Source of the DNA: Voacanga thouarsii
Lineage: Eukaryota; Streptophyta; Magnoliopsida; Gentianales; Apocynaceae
Length of the DNA stretch: 64,000 nucleotides
Direction: 5' to 3'
Assembly (NCBI GenBank): GCA_026120185.1
Contig: JANUWF010001218.1
Coordinates: 868,001-932,000 of the forward strand
In this document: positions 43,862-53,429 of the stretch, piece by piece
Position numbering within the stretch: position 1 is the first letter of the stretch
Layout: each line of letters starts with the position of its first letter
The notes under the pieces: model-generated
Told to the model about the DNA's origin: nothing
Database searches by the model: none
The model's input: only the letters and a program-made list of their open reading frames with translations
Program-made: the position numbers and the translations under genes

Positions 43862-44640
43862 TTGATCTCTATGGCTAACATCACTAAACTCGAATTTGTA
43901 GCCCTTGATATTTCTGGAAAAAATTATATGTCATGGGTTCTCGATGCAGAAATGCATCTAAATGCTGAAGGCCTTAGTGAAACTATTCAAGCACATAATA
44001 GTGCATCTGCACAACACAAGGCTAAAGCTTTGATTTTTATTCGTCGTCATCTCGATGAAAATTTGAAAATGGAATATCTTACCGAAAAAGATCCATATGG
44101 CCTGTGGGTAAATTTAAAAGAAAGATTTGACCACCTGAAGATGGTCGTACTACCTACTGCACGGTATGAATGGTTGCACCTGAGGTTGCAAGATTTTAAA
44201 ACCGTGAATGAATATAGCTCCGCAATGTATAAAATTACATCTCAATTAAAATTATGCGGAGAAAAAATGACTGATGAAGATATGTTGGAGAAGACATTCT
44301 CCACCTTTCATGCCTCAAATATTGTCCTGCAGCAACAATATCGAGAAAAGGGGTATACAAAATTTACAGATTTAATTACTGCCCTCCTCATTGCAAAGAA
44401 AAATAATGAGTTATTATTGAGAAATCATGAAGCCAGATGAACTGGCTCAACAACACTCCCAGAAGTGAATGTTGTTGGCTCCAGCAGAAGCTATCGTTAT
44501 AGTCGTAGTTGTGGCAGTGGCCATGGTTATGGTCATGGACACACTCGATATTTCCTTTATCACAGAGAAATACTGGCCACCTGAAATGGAATAGAAAAGA
44601 TAATAAGGGAAAAAGATATTTCTATTAATAATAAGCATCA
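43862..44640 (+). CDS. Copia H gag, 5' part open, truncated by captured gene
   Basis: Open from 43,862 to 44,440 (192 codons; the second Met at 43,871, MANITKLEFVALDISGKNY, fits the family start better). It carries the copia gag_pre/UBN2-like region: SWVLDAEMHLNAEGL, AKALIFIRRHLDENLKMEYL, LWVNLKERFDHLK, YEWLHLRLQDFKTVNEYSSA, LLIAKKNNELLLRNHEAR. After a stop at 44,438 the family sequence continues in shifted frames through a Gly/Arg-like stretch to about 44,640 (GKDISINNKHH). The CCHC knuckle that should follow is absent; the RKD segment starts instead. The open gag could still be translated. Confidence 0.85.
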
Positions 44641-46250
44641 CATCTTTTATTCATATCACTAGTGTTCATATGAACTTGAGGATACATGCTTATAGTTACT
44701 CTTTTGTAATTGAGCTGACAAATGTAAGATGAAGGTTTGTAATTGTTCTTTTTCAATATTTACATTAGAGGAAGATAAACAATTAGTAATTATGGACTTC
44801 AGCTCCTCTTTTTCGACATCCTCCTCCTTTTCTTTCCCCTTTGAGCCAAGCATCAAGACTAGTAGCGAATTAGCCGTAAAATTACTGCGAAATGAGTCTT
44901 GAGATTTTATGATCTCCTTAAGTTTATTATAATTAAATTTCTTATTATATTTGGCCTTGAAGCATGCTTGTCTCAATTTCTGTGTTTGGTCCTCTAACTG
45001 CGTATTAGGACTTTCTTCTACCAACTGTTTTTCACATTCCAGTATTGCAATGGCTTCTTTCAACTTCTTCTCAGCCATATGTCCTCCTTCTTCTTTATTT
45101 TGCATCTCCTGTAAATCGAAGTGATATCATCGGTTATTTACTTATAAATCTTTCATAGTTTCATACTTAAAAATTATAAGTATGTATGAGAGAGAACCTG
45201 AACATTCTTGATTATGGTCTCCAAGGTCACCAATTTCCTGTGAGGCCATCGACGAATTCTTAACTCCCTACATCTTTTCTTGAGACGGGTTATGCCAATA
45301 TTCAGTTCTTTGGCTGCGCTCTTGATTGGTAGGTAAAAGTACTGCGGAATTGTTTCTCTTGATAGTGTCTATGAGTTATTACCCTTCTTCTCTCTCTGCC
45401 TCTTAATCATCTTCTTCTCCCCAGGAATTTTGTCTGCAATAATATCTTGAACTTCGATATTATGCATTTCATGAGCAGTTACTCCGACTTCGTTGCCAAG
45501 ACCACTCATTATTTCTCCTAAAAAAAAGAAAATAATATCAGTAAAGGTAATACCATTCAAAATCCATGTTTAAATGTATAATAACCTGGAAACATATTCT
45601 GGCTTTGTTCAAAATCCATTAGAGAGTAGAAAGGATCATGCACAAGCATATCCTCATTCAAAGGAATAGCATCAAGAGGAACAGTATCAAAAGCAGTCTC
45701 TTGTAGGGGCAGATCAACTTGGTCCAAAGCAGTATGTTCAAAACTTCCACTGATTTACATAAAAAACAAACCAAAAGAGAGTTTAATTTCATTATCAAGC
45801 ATACTAAAAACAAATGGAAGCCCTCAAAGGTATCTCGCCTGAAATTAGGAGGAAGCGGTTGGTTTGGAAATGAAAACATATCAAAATCTTCTGTGTTCGA
45901 ATTAGGCAGAAGTGGTTGGTTTGGAAAGAAAAATACATCAACATCTGCTGTAGAAACCGAGTCAAAATTTGACATATCTCAAATGAATTACGAGTCTCCA
46001 TATTTGCTTTGTGATTTTTGTTTTTGATGTTTACTAATGACTGATAACTGAGATATATATCGATACATATATATATATATCTGTATGAGGAAGAAGAAGA
46101 GGTAGAGGGTAGGTAGAGGGTCGGAGGAGAAGAAAAGACAAGAGAGGAAGAGGAAAAGTCGGTATCGGGAAGAGTGAAAAAAAAAGAGATATTTTTCTTG
46201 GTATTTTCTGCTTGTCATCATTTTCTTATATTTCTTTTCTTATTCTCTTG
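44641..46250 (-). pseudogene. Captured RKD (RWP-RK) transcription factor gene, introns retained
   Basis: Antisense to the host element. Inferred exons on the minus strand: 1 from ATG 45,975 (MSNFDSVSTADVDV, with two copies of FPNQPLxPN) to about 45,810, its donor unclear; 2, 45,749-45,586, acidic, ending at CCAG/GTTATT; 3, 45,517-45,198, with TTTTTTTAG acceptor and TTCAG/GTTCTC donor; 4, 45,108-44,659, with TTTACAG acceptor. Exon 3 encodes the RWP-RK domain: LSRETIPQYFYLPIKSAAKE, then KKRCREL and IRRWPHRKL (signature at 45,231-45,251). Exon 4 gives a coiled-coil-like region and LEDQTQKLRQACFKAKY, typical of RKDs. A TAG at 45,369-45,371 lies just before the domain. About 250 bp of 5' untranslated DNA is included. 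RKDs are nuclear DNA-binding proteins controlling egg-cell and embryo identity. Confidence 0.9.
45198..45368 (-). other. RWP-RK DNA-binding domain of the captured RKD
   Basis: Uninterrupted open stretch of 57 codons after the in-frame TAG, from TLSRETIPQYF to TIIKNVQ. All hallmark positions of the domain can be read: the LSRETI start, FYLPIKSAAKELNIGITRLK, the Cys of KKRCREL, and RWPHRKL. A protein starting after the TAG would still need a Met, of which none lies between the stop and the domain. Confidence 0.92.
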
Positions 46251-46750
46251 TCATTATTCCCTAAATTAGGGGGAGAACAGAAACAGTACAAGAAAGATCA
46301 TGATTGGATAACATCATTAAATTATCTTGATCCGCATACAAGCGCGTGTGAACTTGAAGTTCAAAAGATAATTCATTTGTAAAGCATTATAAATCAAATG
46401 TCAGACGCTTTTGTTGACTCTAGAAGAGTAACAAAATCGCATATGCCAGCTATAAATGCTCCTATTCTAATTGAAGTTCCAATAGAACAAAAGATTTTAC
46501 ATATAGCTGCTGAGCCAAAAGCATGCCAGAAGCATGGCCGACCTCTTGGTTCTAAAGATAAAAATCCTCGAAAGAAAAGAGGATTAACTGATCCAGAAGA
46601 TCATATTGAAGAAAAGAATGATAAAGACCAAGAGAAAACTTATGACAAAGAACCAGACATAAATGAAAATAACACTGAAATTTCTATCCATTATACCACT
46701 TCCGGTAGAAGTTGGAATCGGATAGAAACAATTATTGATCATATGTTAGC
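46251..46750 (+). pseudogene. Copia H integrase to RT linker region
   Basis: Element sequence resumes at about 46,251 with FPKLGGEQKQYKKDHDWITS, LNYLDPHTSACELEVQKIIH and, after a TAA, INQMSDAFVDSRRVTKSHMP, the usual segment between integrase and RT in this copia group, then a Lys/Glu/Asp-rich hinge and TSGRSWNRIETIIDHMLAY. 46,398-46,766 is open. The break in INT sequence marks the right junction of the captured gene. Confidence 0.87.
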
Positions 46751-46769
46751 ATATAATATCTCTTGATGT

Positions 46770-48411
46770 TATACAGGATAGTGATGATCCTGAACCAATA
46801 TCAGTTGATGAATGTCGGCATAGAAAAGATTGGCTGCAATGGAAAGATGCGATTCAATCGGAGTTAAATGCACTGACAAAACGTGAAGTCTTCGGACCTG
46901 TAGTCCGAACACCAGAAGGTGTAAAACCTGTTGGCTACAAATGGATATTTGTGCGAAAGCGCAATGAAAAGAGTGAAATCGTTCGATATAAAGCGCGATT
47001 ATTAGCCCAAGGTTTTTCACAAAGACCAGGTATTGATTATGATGAAACTTATTCTCCTATTGTTGATGCTATTACACTTCGATATCTTATCAATTTGGTA
47101 GTACATGAAAAGATAGATATGCGTCTATTAGATGTTGTCACTGCTTACTTGTATGGAAATTTAGAAAATGATGTTTACATGAAAATCCCCGAAGGATTTC
47201 ATATGCCTGAAGCATATAAACATTATCCTCGTGAAAATTACTCCATCAAGTTGCAGAAATCATTACATGGCCTGAAGCCATCTGGGTGCATGTGGTTCAA
47301 TTATCTTAGTGAATATTAATTGAAAGCGAGATTTAAAATGATCAGGTATGTCCATGCATTTTTATTAAGAACTCTGGTTCTAAATTTGTGATATTAGCTA
47401 TATATGTTGATGATTTTAATCTTATTGGAACTCTTGAAGAGTCCCAAGAAACAATTGATTATTCGACATCAAGGATGGTCGTAAAAGTATACTTTGCCTT
47501 GGTATACAAATTGAACATCTGGAGAGTGGAACATTTATTCATCAATCAACATATACAGCAAAAGTGCTAAAAATATTTTACATGGACAAAGCACATCCAT
47601 TGAGTATTCCAATGATCGTCCGATCATTAAATGTGGATAAAGATCATTTCCGACCTCAAGAAAATGATGAAGAACTCCTTGGTCCTGAAGTACCATATCT
47701 CAGTGCAATTGGTGCATTGATGTATCTTGCTAATAATACACGACCTGATATTGCTTTTGCTGTCAATTTATTAGCAAGATTTAGTTCTTCACCAACACGA
47801 CGACATTAGAATGGAATTAAACAAGTCCTTTGATATCTCCAAGGTACAATTGATCTCGGATTATTTTATTCAAAGAAAACCAGTCCAACATTGATAGGTT
47901 ATGCAGATGCTAGTTATTTATCTGATCCACATAAAGCACGTTCTCAAACGAGCTATCTATTTACATGTGGAAATACTGCTATATCATGGCGTTCTACGAA
48001 ACAATCTATAGCAGCTACTTCTTCAAATCATGCTGAAATTATAGTCATTCATGAAGCAAGTCGAGAATGTGTATGGCTAAAATCCATGATTCATTATATC
48101 TGAGAAAGTTGTGGATTATCATCAATCAAAGATATTCCAACTCCTCTTTATGAAGACAATGCAGCTTGTATAGCTCAATTACGAGGAAGATATATTAAAG
48201 GAGATCGGACAAAACATATTTCACCAAAATTCTTCTTTACTCATGAACTCCAAAAGAAATGTGAAATTGATGTGCTACAAATTCGGTCATGTGATAACCT
48301 CGCAGATATTTTCACGAAGACTTTACCGACTGCAACATTTGAGAAGTTGAGATATAAAATCGGTATGCGTCGGTTTAAAGATTTAAAGGAATCATTTCAT
48401 CAGAGGGAGTA
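46770..48411 (+). pseudogene. Copia H reverse transcriptase and RNase H, frame-broken
   Basis: RT starts with SVDECRHRKDWLQWKDAIQS and shows PVGYKWIFVRKRN, YKARLLAQGFSQRPGIDYDE, LLDVVTAYLYGNLENDVYMK and KSLHGLKPSGCMWFNYLSEY; after a stop at 47,317 the active site reads AIYVDDFNLIGT (about 47,398-47,433). Then LGPEVPYLSAIGALMYLANN, TRPDIAFAVNLLARFSSSPT, and RNase H: GYADASYLSDPHKARSQTSY, ISWRSTKQSIAATSSNHAEI, YEDNAACIAQLRGRYIKGDR, SCDNLADIFTKTLPTATFEK, ending at 48,411. Four or five stops or shifts interrupt it, but motifs are well kept, in line with a young element. Confidence 0.9.
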
Positions 48412-48536
48412 ATAAACAGACATATAGAATAGTGTACTCTTTTTCCTTCACTAGATTTTTTTTCCCACTGGGTTTTTATCTAGTAAGGTTTTAACGAGGC
48501 ATATTCTTTATGTATGGATGGACATCCAAGGGGGAG

Positions 48537-48895
48537 TGTTATGAATTATTGGAATCTCCATTAATTAGTGAAGGCTCCACTAATTATGGATTTATGTGAA
48601 TTATTAGAAGATTTTTATGGATGTCCACCATTTAGTGGAGACACCATTAATTGAGATTAGTTGAAGATGATGTATGCCATGATGTATTCCACTAATTAGA
48701 GCTCTATAAATAGAGCTATGCTCTAAGCTTGTAATACACCATCATTTTGTGAAAGAAAGATTAGTGAAAGAAAGATTAGAGAAAGAATTGTGAGAGAAAG
48801 AAAGAGATAAGTTTGAAGAGAAATTCTTGTGCAAAGAATAATTAGAATTTTCTTAGTGTGTAGTGTGTAGATTTTATTCTAACACTACCCTAATT

Positions 48896-48900
<5 letters not shown>
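48537..48900 (+). repeat. 3' LTR of copia H (364 bp)
   Basis: Same length as the 5' LTR. By eye it differs at four positions: C for T in GAATCTC(C/T)ATT, G for A in TTTAGT(G/A)GAG, T for G in AAAGAGA(T/G)AAG, and A for G in AATA(A/G)TTAG. TATA box at 48,705-48,712. Confidence 0.93.

Positions 48901-48961
<61 letters not shown>
48901..48961 (+). repeat. (AT)n(GT)n compound microsatellite, right half
   Basis: About 17 AT units followed by about 14 GT units. With 43,368-43,402 it forms the original microsatellite that received element H. Confidence 0.93.
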
Positions 48962-48965
<4 letters not shown>

Positions 48966-50083
48966 GAGGTGTCATATATAATCCTTGTCTTGGTTATGGG
49001 TTGTCAAAGTGTTGGATTAGATATGTGCACTACTCAATTTTTATTTGTGGATTTTGGATTTATGAGTATTTTATGGTATCTACTTTTGTATTTAACTCAA
49101 TTTTATTTGGTTGGCAAAGAATATTCTTTATTTTATTTTTCATTCACGTATCAACACATTAGATTCTCATGATTATTTTAGTTCTTATATTTTATTCTTA
49201 GATAATTTGTTTATTACAAAAATTCTTGTTACTTGTTAACAAATAATATTTAGATGTGCTTGGAATGCTACTCGATTCAAAAACAATCAAAACTTGAATT
49301 CAATTAAAAATATATATCATTCTAAATAATTTCATTTTTAAAGAACTATCATTTATTCACAAAATATTTTATTCTCTATTTTTTATCCATATATTTTTTA
49401 ATTTTTTTCAATCCAAACAAATTCTTCTAAATATACAGAATTCTTCACAAACAAATTCTCTCTCCTTAGCATGTAGAATCCTTCACAGAAGGTTTCTAAT
49501 ATTAAGTCAAGGTCAATAAAAGTGAGGGCTAGCGATATTGCTGGAGCAAATTTCCTCCTGCCAAAGCAAATATTCCTTAACTGACCATTTTGTCTTTATT
49601 CAATAAAAATTTAAGTTCTATTGATGCCCAAAAGCCCAAGTTGGCATAAACACAAACTTCTTTTCTTCTCACATTTTCTCTCCTCTTCTTTCTTGAAGTT
49701 TTATCCTCCCCTCTTTCCAACCCCAACACAGTTTTTGTATCTATTTCTCCAGCCCAATTGCAAATTGATGAAATAGTTTGAAATTTTAAAAAAAAATATT
49801 TCTGAGATTACAACAATATAATCTTTTCAAACCAATCCCTAATCTTTTCAATTGATAACAAGTCCAAAAATTACTAGAGTAAACCACTATTTCCTTTTGT
49901 TTTATTGTTGGAATCTTGCACTTTTGAAGTGTAAATTTGAAGACCAGAATGATATAGTTATGTTTTGAGACAATCTTTAAAGATAAGAGAAGGATGGTGC
50001 TATCTAAATTTGCATGCCCAAGTAGTGAATTTTTCTCTTTTAAGCTATAAGGATTGAAGAACAAGATGATGCGATCTCATGGT
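48962..50083. other. AT-rich non-coding DNA
   Basis: No gene, LTR or inverted-repeat element recognised. Short frames on both strands have no domain. Confidence 0.5.
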
Positions 50084-50298
50084 TGTTGAGATTTGTTCTC
50101 TTATTTAGTTTCACAATCTTAGGGATTACTTCCTTGAGTTACTAGATTGTACATAATTGATAATTTCATAGATTGTAATATTTGATTCCTTAATTATGTC
50201 TATTAACTTTAGGCTAGTATGTCTATATATTTGTATAGAATCATTCATTACGATCATTATCAATAGAATCAAAGAAGGCTTTGTCCTAGTTTCTTTCA
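50084..50298 (+). repeat. 5' LTR of copia C (215 bp)
   Basis: It starts TGTTGAGATTTGTTC and ends TTTCTTTCA. It has an extra segment around ATAATTGATAATTTCATAGA relative to the 3' copy. The TATA-like TATATATTTGTATAGA is at about 50,223. Confidence 0.92.
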
Positions 50299-50301
50299 AG
50301 T

Positions 50302-50313
50302 TGGTATCAGAGG
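50302..50313 (+). promoter_or_regulatory. Primer binding site (initiator Met tRNA) of copia C
   Basis: TGGTATCAGAGG, three bases after the LTR end. Confidence 0.92.
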
Positions 50314-50342
50314 CTACCTTCTTTGGTTTCATTCTTTACAAA

Positions 50343-51180
50343 AATGAGTAGAAAAAGTGAGGTTGGTTCAAAATCAGTTCCTATTGTTGTTCAATCTGAA
50401 GGTGTTTTCAATGTAGGAATCACTCTGGATGAATCAAATTATAATGTATGGTCTCAATTAACGGAGCTGCATATCGCTGAAAGGGAGAAACTCTCCTTTA
50501 TTGTGGGCAAAAAAAAGCCTCTTCTTGAATCTGAAGATGAATATGAGAGGTGGTATACTGACAATCAAAAAGTAAAAAGATGGTTATTGATGTCCATGAG
50601 CCCAGAAATTATGAAGAGGTGCCTGCGTGTGCCAACAACTCGTGAAATTTGGAGTGCTTTATCAAAGGCATTCTATGATGGGAGGTGATGAGTTGCAGGT
50701 TTTCACCTTGAATCAAAAAGCTTTCTCCACCAAGCAAAGTGGAAAGTCTCTTCAAGAATATTATGGGAAATTAACTAAAGTATTTTAGGAGTTAGATCAT
50801 CGGGATTAAGTTGTTATGAAAGATCTCGATAATGTTGTTGCATACCAAAAGTCGGTTGAACGACTAAGAATGCATATTTTTCTTGCTGCTTTAGACGAAG
50901 TGTTTGAACAGGTTCATGAAGAGATCTTGCGTAAAGAACCAGTCCTAGATCTGGAAGAATGTTATGCACAAATCCAGAGAAAGGCGGCATGCCAAAAGGC
51001 ATTAAAGGATGACAGGAAGATCTCTGAAGCATCAGCAATGGTGTCTCGAAACAAACCGAATGCTACTAATGATGCTGAAAAGTATTGTACCCATTGCAAT
51101 TGAGCTGGACATCTTAAAGATCATTGCTTTAAGTTTGTGGGGTATCCAGATTGGTGGGATAATAATCGGGCACCATGAAA
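50343..51180 (+). pseudogene. Copia C gag, broken
   Basis: From MSRKSEVGSKSVPIV at 50,343 the frame is open for 115 codons with the copia gag motifs LDESNYNVWSQLTELHIAER, DEYERWYTDNQKVKRWLLMS and LRVPTTREIWSALSKAFYDG. A shift near 50,685 follows. The second half continues at 50,816 (VAYQKSVERLRMHIFLAALD, VHEEILRKEPVLDLEECYAQ). The CCHC knuckle at 51,086-51,127 reads CTHCN, stop (TGA from an Arg codon), AGHLKDHC. Dead copy. Confidence 0.88.
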
Positions 51181-51239
51181 GAAGGATTCTAAACGGAAGC
51201 CTATTGCCGTTATTGCTAAAGAAGGCATAGATGATGATT

Positions 51240-52480
51240 CCATTAAAACAGCCTCAACTCTGGTAGCAGCCGTAAATGAGTGCGGTAAGATTTCTACACC
51301 TATTTCTAATAATTCATGGATAATTAATTTTGGTGCTACTAATAATGTTGCATTTAATTCTAGGCAAGTTAATGGTATTAATCCATCCTAATTTTTTTTT
51401 TTTTTTACTGCCAATGGTGGTAAAACTCTAATAATTGGAAACAGTTCTTTGGCTATTACCAATACTCTTCATCTTGACTCTATTTTGATTGTCCTATGTT
51501 TAGATTATAATCTTTTGTCAGTTTCTCAAATTACTAAAGCCTTATCTTGTGTTGTTAATTTTTGGCCTGACTGTTGTGTGTTTAAGAATATCCAAACGAA
51601 GGGTACGATTGGTTGTGGTATTAAGATAGGGAGGCTGTATTATTTGGACTTGAGGACTGACAAATTGGACCAGTTACAATAGGTTTTGACAATAGATAGT
51701 CCTGAAAGGGAAAAGAAAAGGTCTAAAGTTTTATTGTGGCACCAGTGGATAGGACATACGTTTTTTAGATATCTTAAAAAATTGTTCCCTAATTTGTTTA
51801 AAAATATTGATGTTTCTAGCTTTCATTGAGAAGTTTGTGAACTAGCTAAGAGTCATCGTGTCTCTTATCCATTATGTTTGAATAAAAGTCCATTTCCTTT
51901 TATGATTATTCATTCTGATGTATGGGGACCTTCAAAAGTTTCCACTCTAGGAAGATCTCGTTGGTTTATTACTTTTATTGATGATTGTACTAGGATGACT
52001 TGGTTGTGGATTATGAAGTCTAGGGGAGAAGTTAATTGCTTATTCCAATGCTTTCATAAGATGGTTAAGACTCAATACAATGCACAAATTCAGGTTCTTC
52101 GTAGTGATAATGGGGGGGAATATACTAGTTTTGAGCTTAAGTATTTTTTGGAGGAATAAGGAATTATTCATCAAACAACTTGTCCAAATACACCTCAACA
52201 AAATGGAGTTGCTGAGAGGAAAACTCGTCATCTTTTAGAAGTGGTGTGTGCTTCATTGTTCGACGTTCATATGTCGTCATCTTATTGAGGTGAAGTTCTT
52301 ACCTCTCTAATGTATTTGGTCAATAGAATTTTCACTCGTTCCATTGATTTTTAGACACCACTTCAAGCTCTTAACAACTACGTAAGTGTTCCTTCCATTC
52401 CAAATTTACAGCCTTATGTCTTTGGATGTATTGCCTTTGTCCACTTATATACGCACCAACGTCCCAAGTTAGTCCCACAA
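51240..52480 (+). pseudogene. Copia C protease and integrase, broken
   Basis: The protease site is altered to SWIINFGATNNVAF (about 51,315), losing the catalytic Asp. 51,449-51,682 is the protease C-terminus (LDYNLLSVSQITKALSCVVN). The pre-integrase region shows LLWHQWIGHTFFRYL and ELAKSHRVSYP. Integrase core: IHSDVWGPSKVSTLGRSRWF, FIDDCTRMTWLWIMKSRGEV, LRSDNGGEYTSFELKYFLEE (51,878-52,159), stop, then [22 protein letters not shown] and E are all visible across the stop at 52,157. The later part (LMYLVNRIF, PYVFGCIAFVHLYT) is frame-broken. Confidence 0.9.
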
Positions 52481-52483
52481 CTA

Positions 52484-53429
52484 TTGAAGTGTGTGTTTGT
52501 TGGATATGCTATGTGCCAAAAGAGGTACAGGTGTTATCATCCTCCTACTGGACGAATGTTTATCACCATGGAGGTGACTTTCCATGAGCATTTAATGTAT
52601 TTTTCCTCTGAGTCTGCATTTCAGGGGGAGAATCAGAAGGAAATTCAGACTCTTGACTATACTCATATTGAACTCAATTTGGATAAAAAAAGTCCTTGAA
52701 TCAACAGGTATGAGTCCGTTTGTTGAAGATGCTGGTCCATTAATTGAGGAATTCCGTTCGAGTCCAATTGCGGAAGAAGCTCCTAGTCTATTGGATGAAG
52801 AATTCAGTCTATTAGATGAAAGAGTTGGTTCATCTAACTCCTTTTCTAAAATATCACACCAATCAGAACTACCAAAGAAATAATTGCCAGAACGTGTCAC
52901 TAGAGGTATTCCTAGACAGATTTATAAACCTGAAATATCTAATAAAGTTAAATATCCTATGAGCCATTTTTGTGCCTAACCAAAACTTGCCTAAATCAAA
53001 TACATCTTTTGTGCATCAATTATCTATTGTATCTATTCCTAACAGTGTGTAGGAGGCCTTAAATGACTCAACGTGGAAAACTGCCATGAATGAGGAAATG
53101 AAGTCCTTGCAGAAGAATGAAATATAGGATCTTGTTGAATGTCCACCTGGAAAGAAACTAGTGGGATGTAGATGGGTTTATTCGGTGAAACATAAATTTA
53201 ATGGTACCATTAAACGTTTTAAGGCGAGATTGGTGGCAAAAGGGTACACTCAAACTTATGGGGTTGATTACACCGAGACTTTTGCTCCTGTAGCTATGAT
53301 TAATACTGTCAGAGTGTTACTTTCTTTAGCTGCAAACCTGAATTGGCCCCTAAAGTAATTTGATGTGAAGAATGCCTTCTTGCATGGACAGTTGAAAGAA
53401 GAAATCTATATGGATCTTCTAGTAGGATG
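52484..53429 (+). pseudogene. Copia C integrase tail and RT N-terminus
   Basis: KCVFVGYAMCQKRYRCYHPP at 52,484 closes integrase. The hinge is Ser/Glu-rich. RT begins near 53,040 (SVQEALNDSTWKTAMNEEMK-like), then [59 protein letters not shown], a stop, and FDVKNAFLHGQLKEEIYMDL at 53,360-53,419. The sequence stops at 53,429, where the LTR of element B begins. Confidence 0.9.

Larger units (their letters stand above)
43403..48900 (+). mobile_element. Copia element H carrying a captured RKD gene
   Basis: 5,498 bp with 364 bp LTRs, plus orientation. Order: 5' LTR, gag (open), a ~1.6 kb foreign segment in antisense encoding an RWP-RK protein, the linker to RT, RT, RNase H, polypurine tract (CATCCAAGGGGGAG, 48,523-48,536), 3' LTR. 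Zinc knuckle, protease and integrase are missing and replaced by the foreign DNA. The LTRs have equal length and four differences by my reading, so integration is recent. It split an AT/GT microsatellite, so the target duplication is ambiguous. Without its own protease and integrase it would need help in trans. Confidence 0.92.

Noticed and set aside
45369..45560. Separate small gene on the minus strand (63 codons)
   Set aside because: It is the upstream part of RKD exon 3 ending at the in-frame TAG, plus intron read-through at its start.
45658..45975. 105-codon minus-strand protein read as one frame
   Set aside because: Only its first ~55 codons are RKD exon 1; the rest reads through an intron and then exon 2 in the wrong frame.
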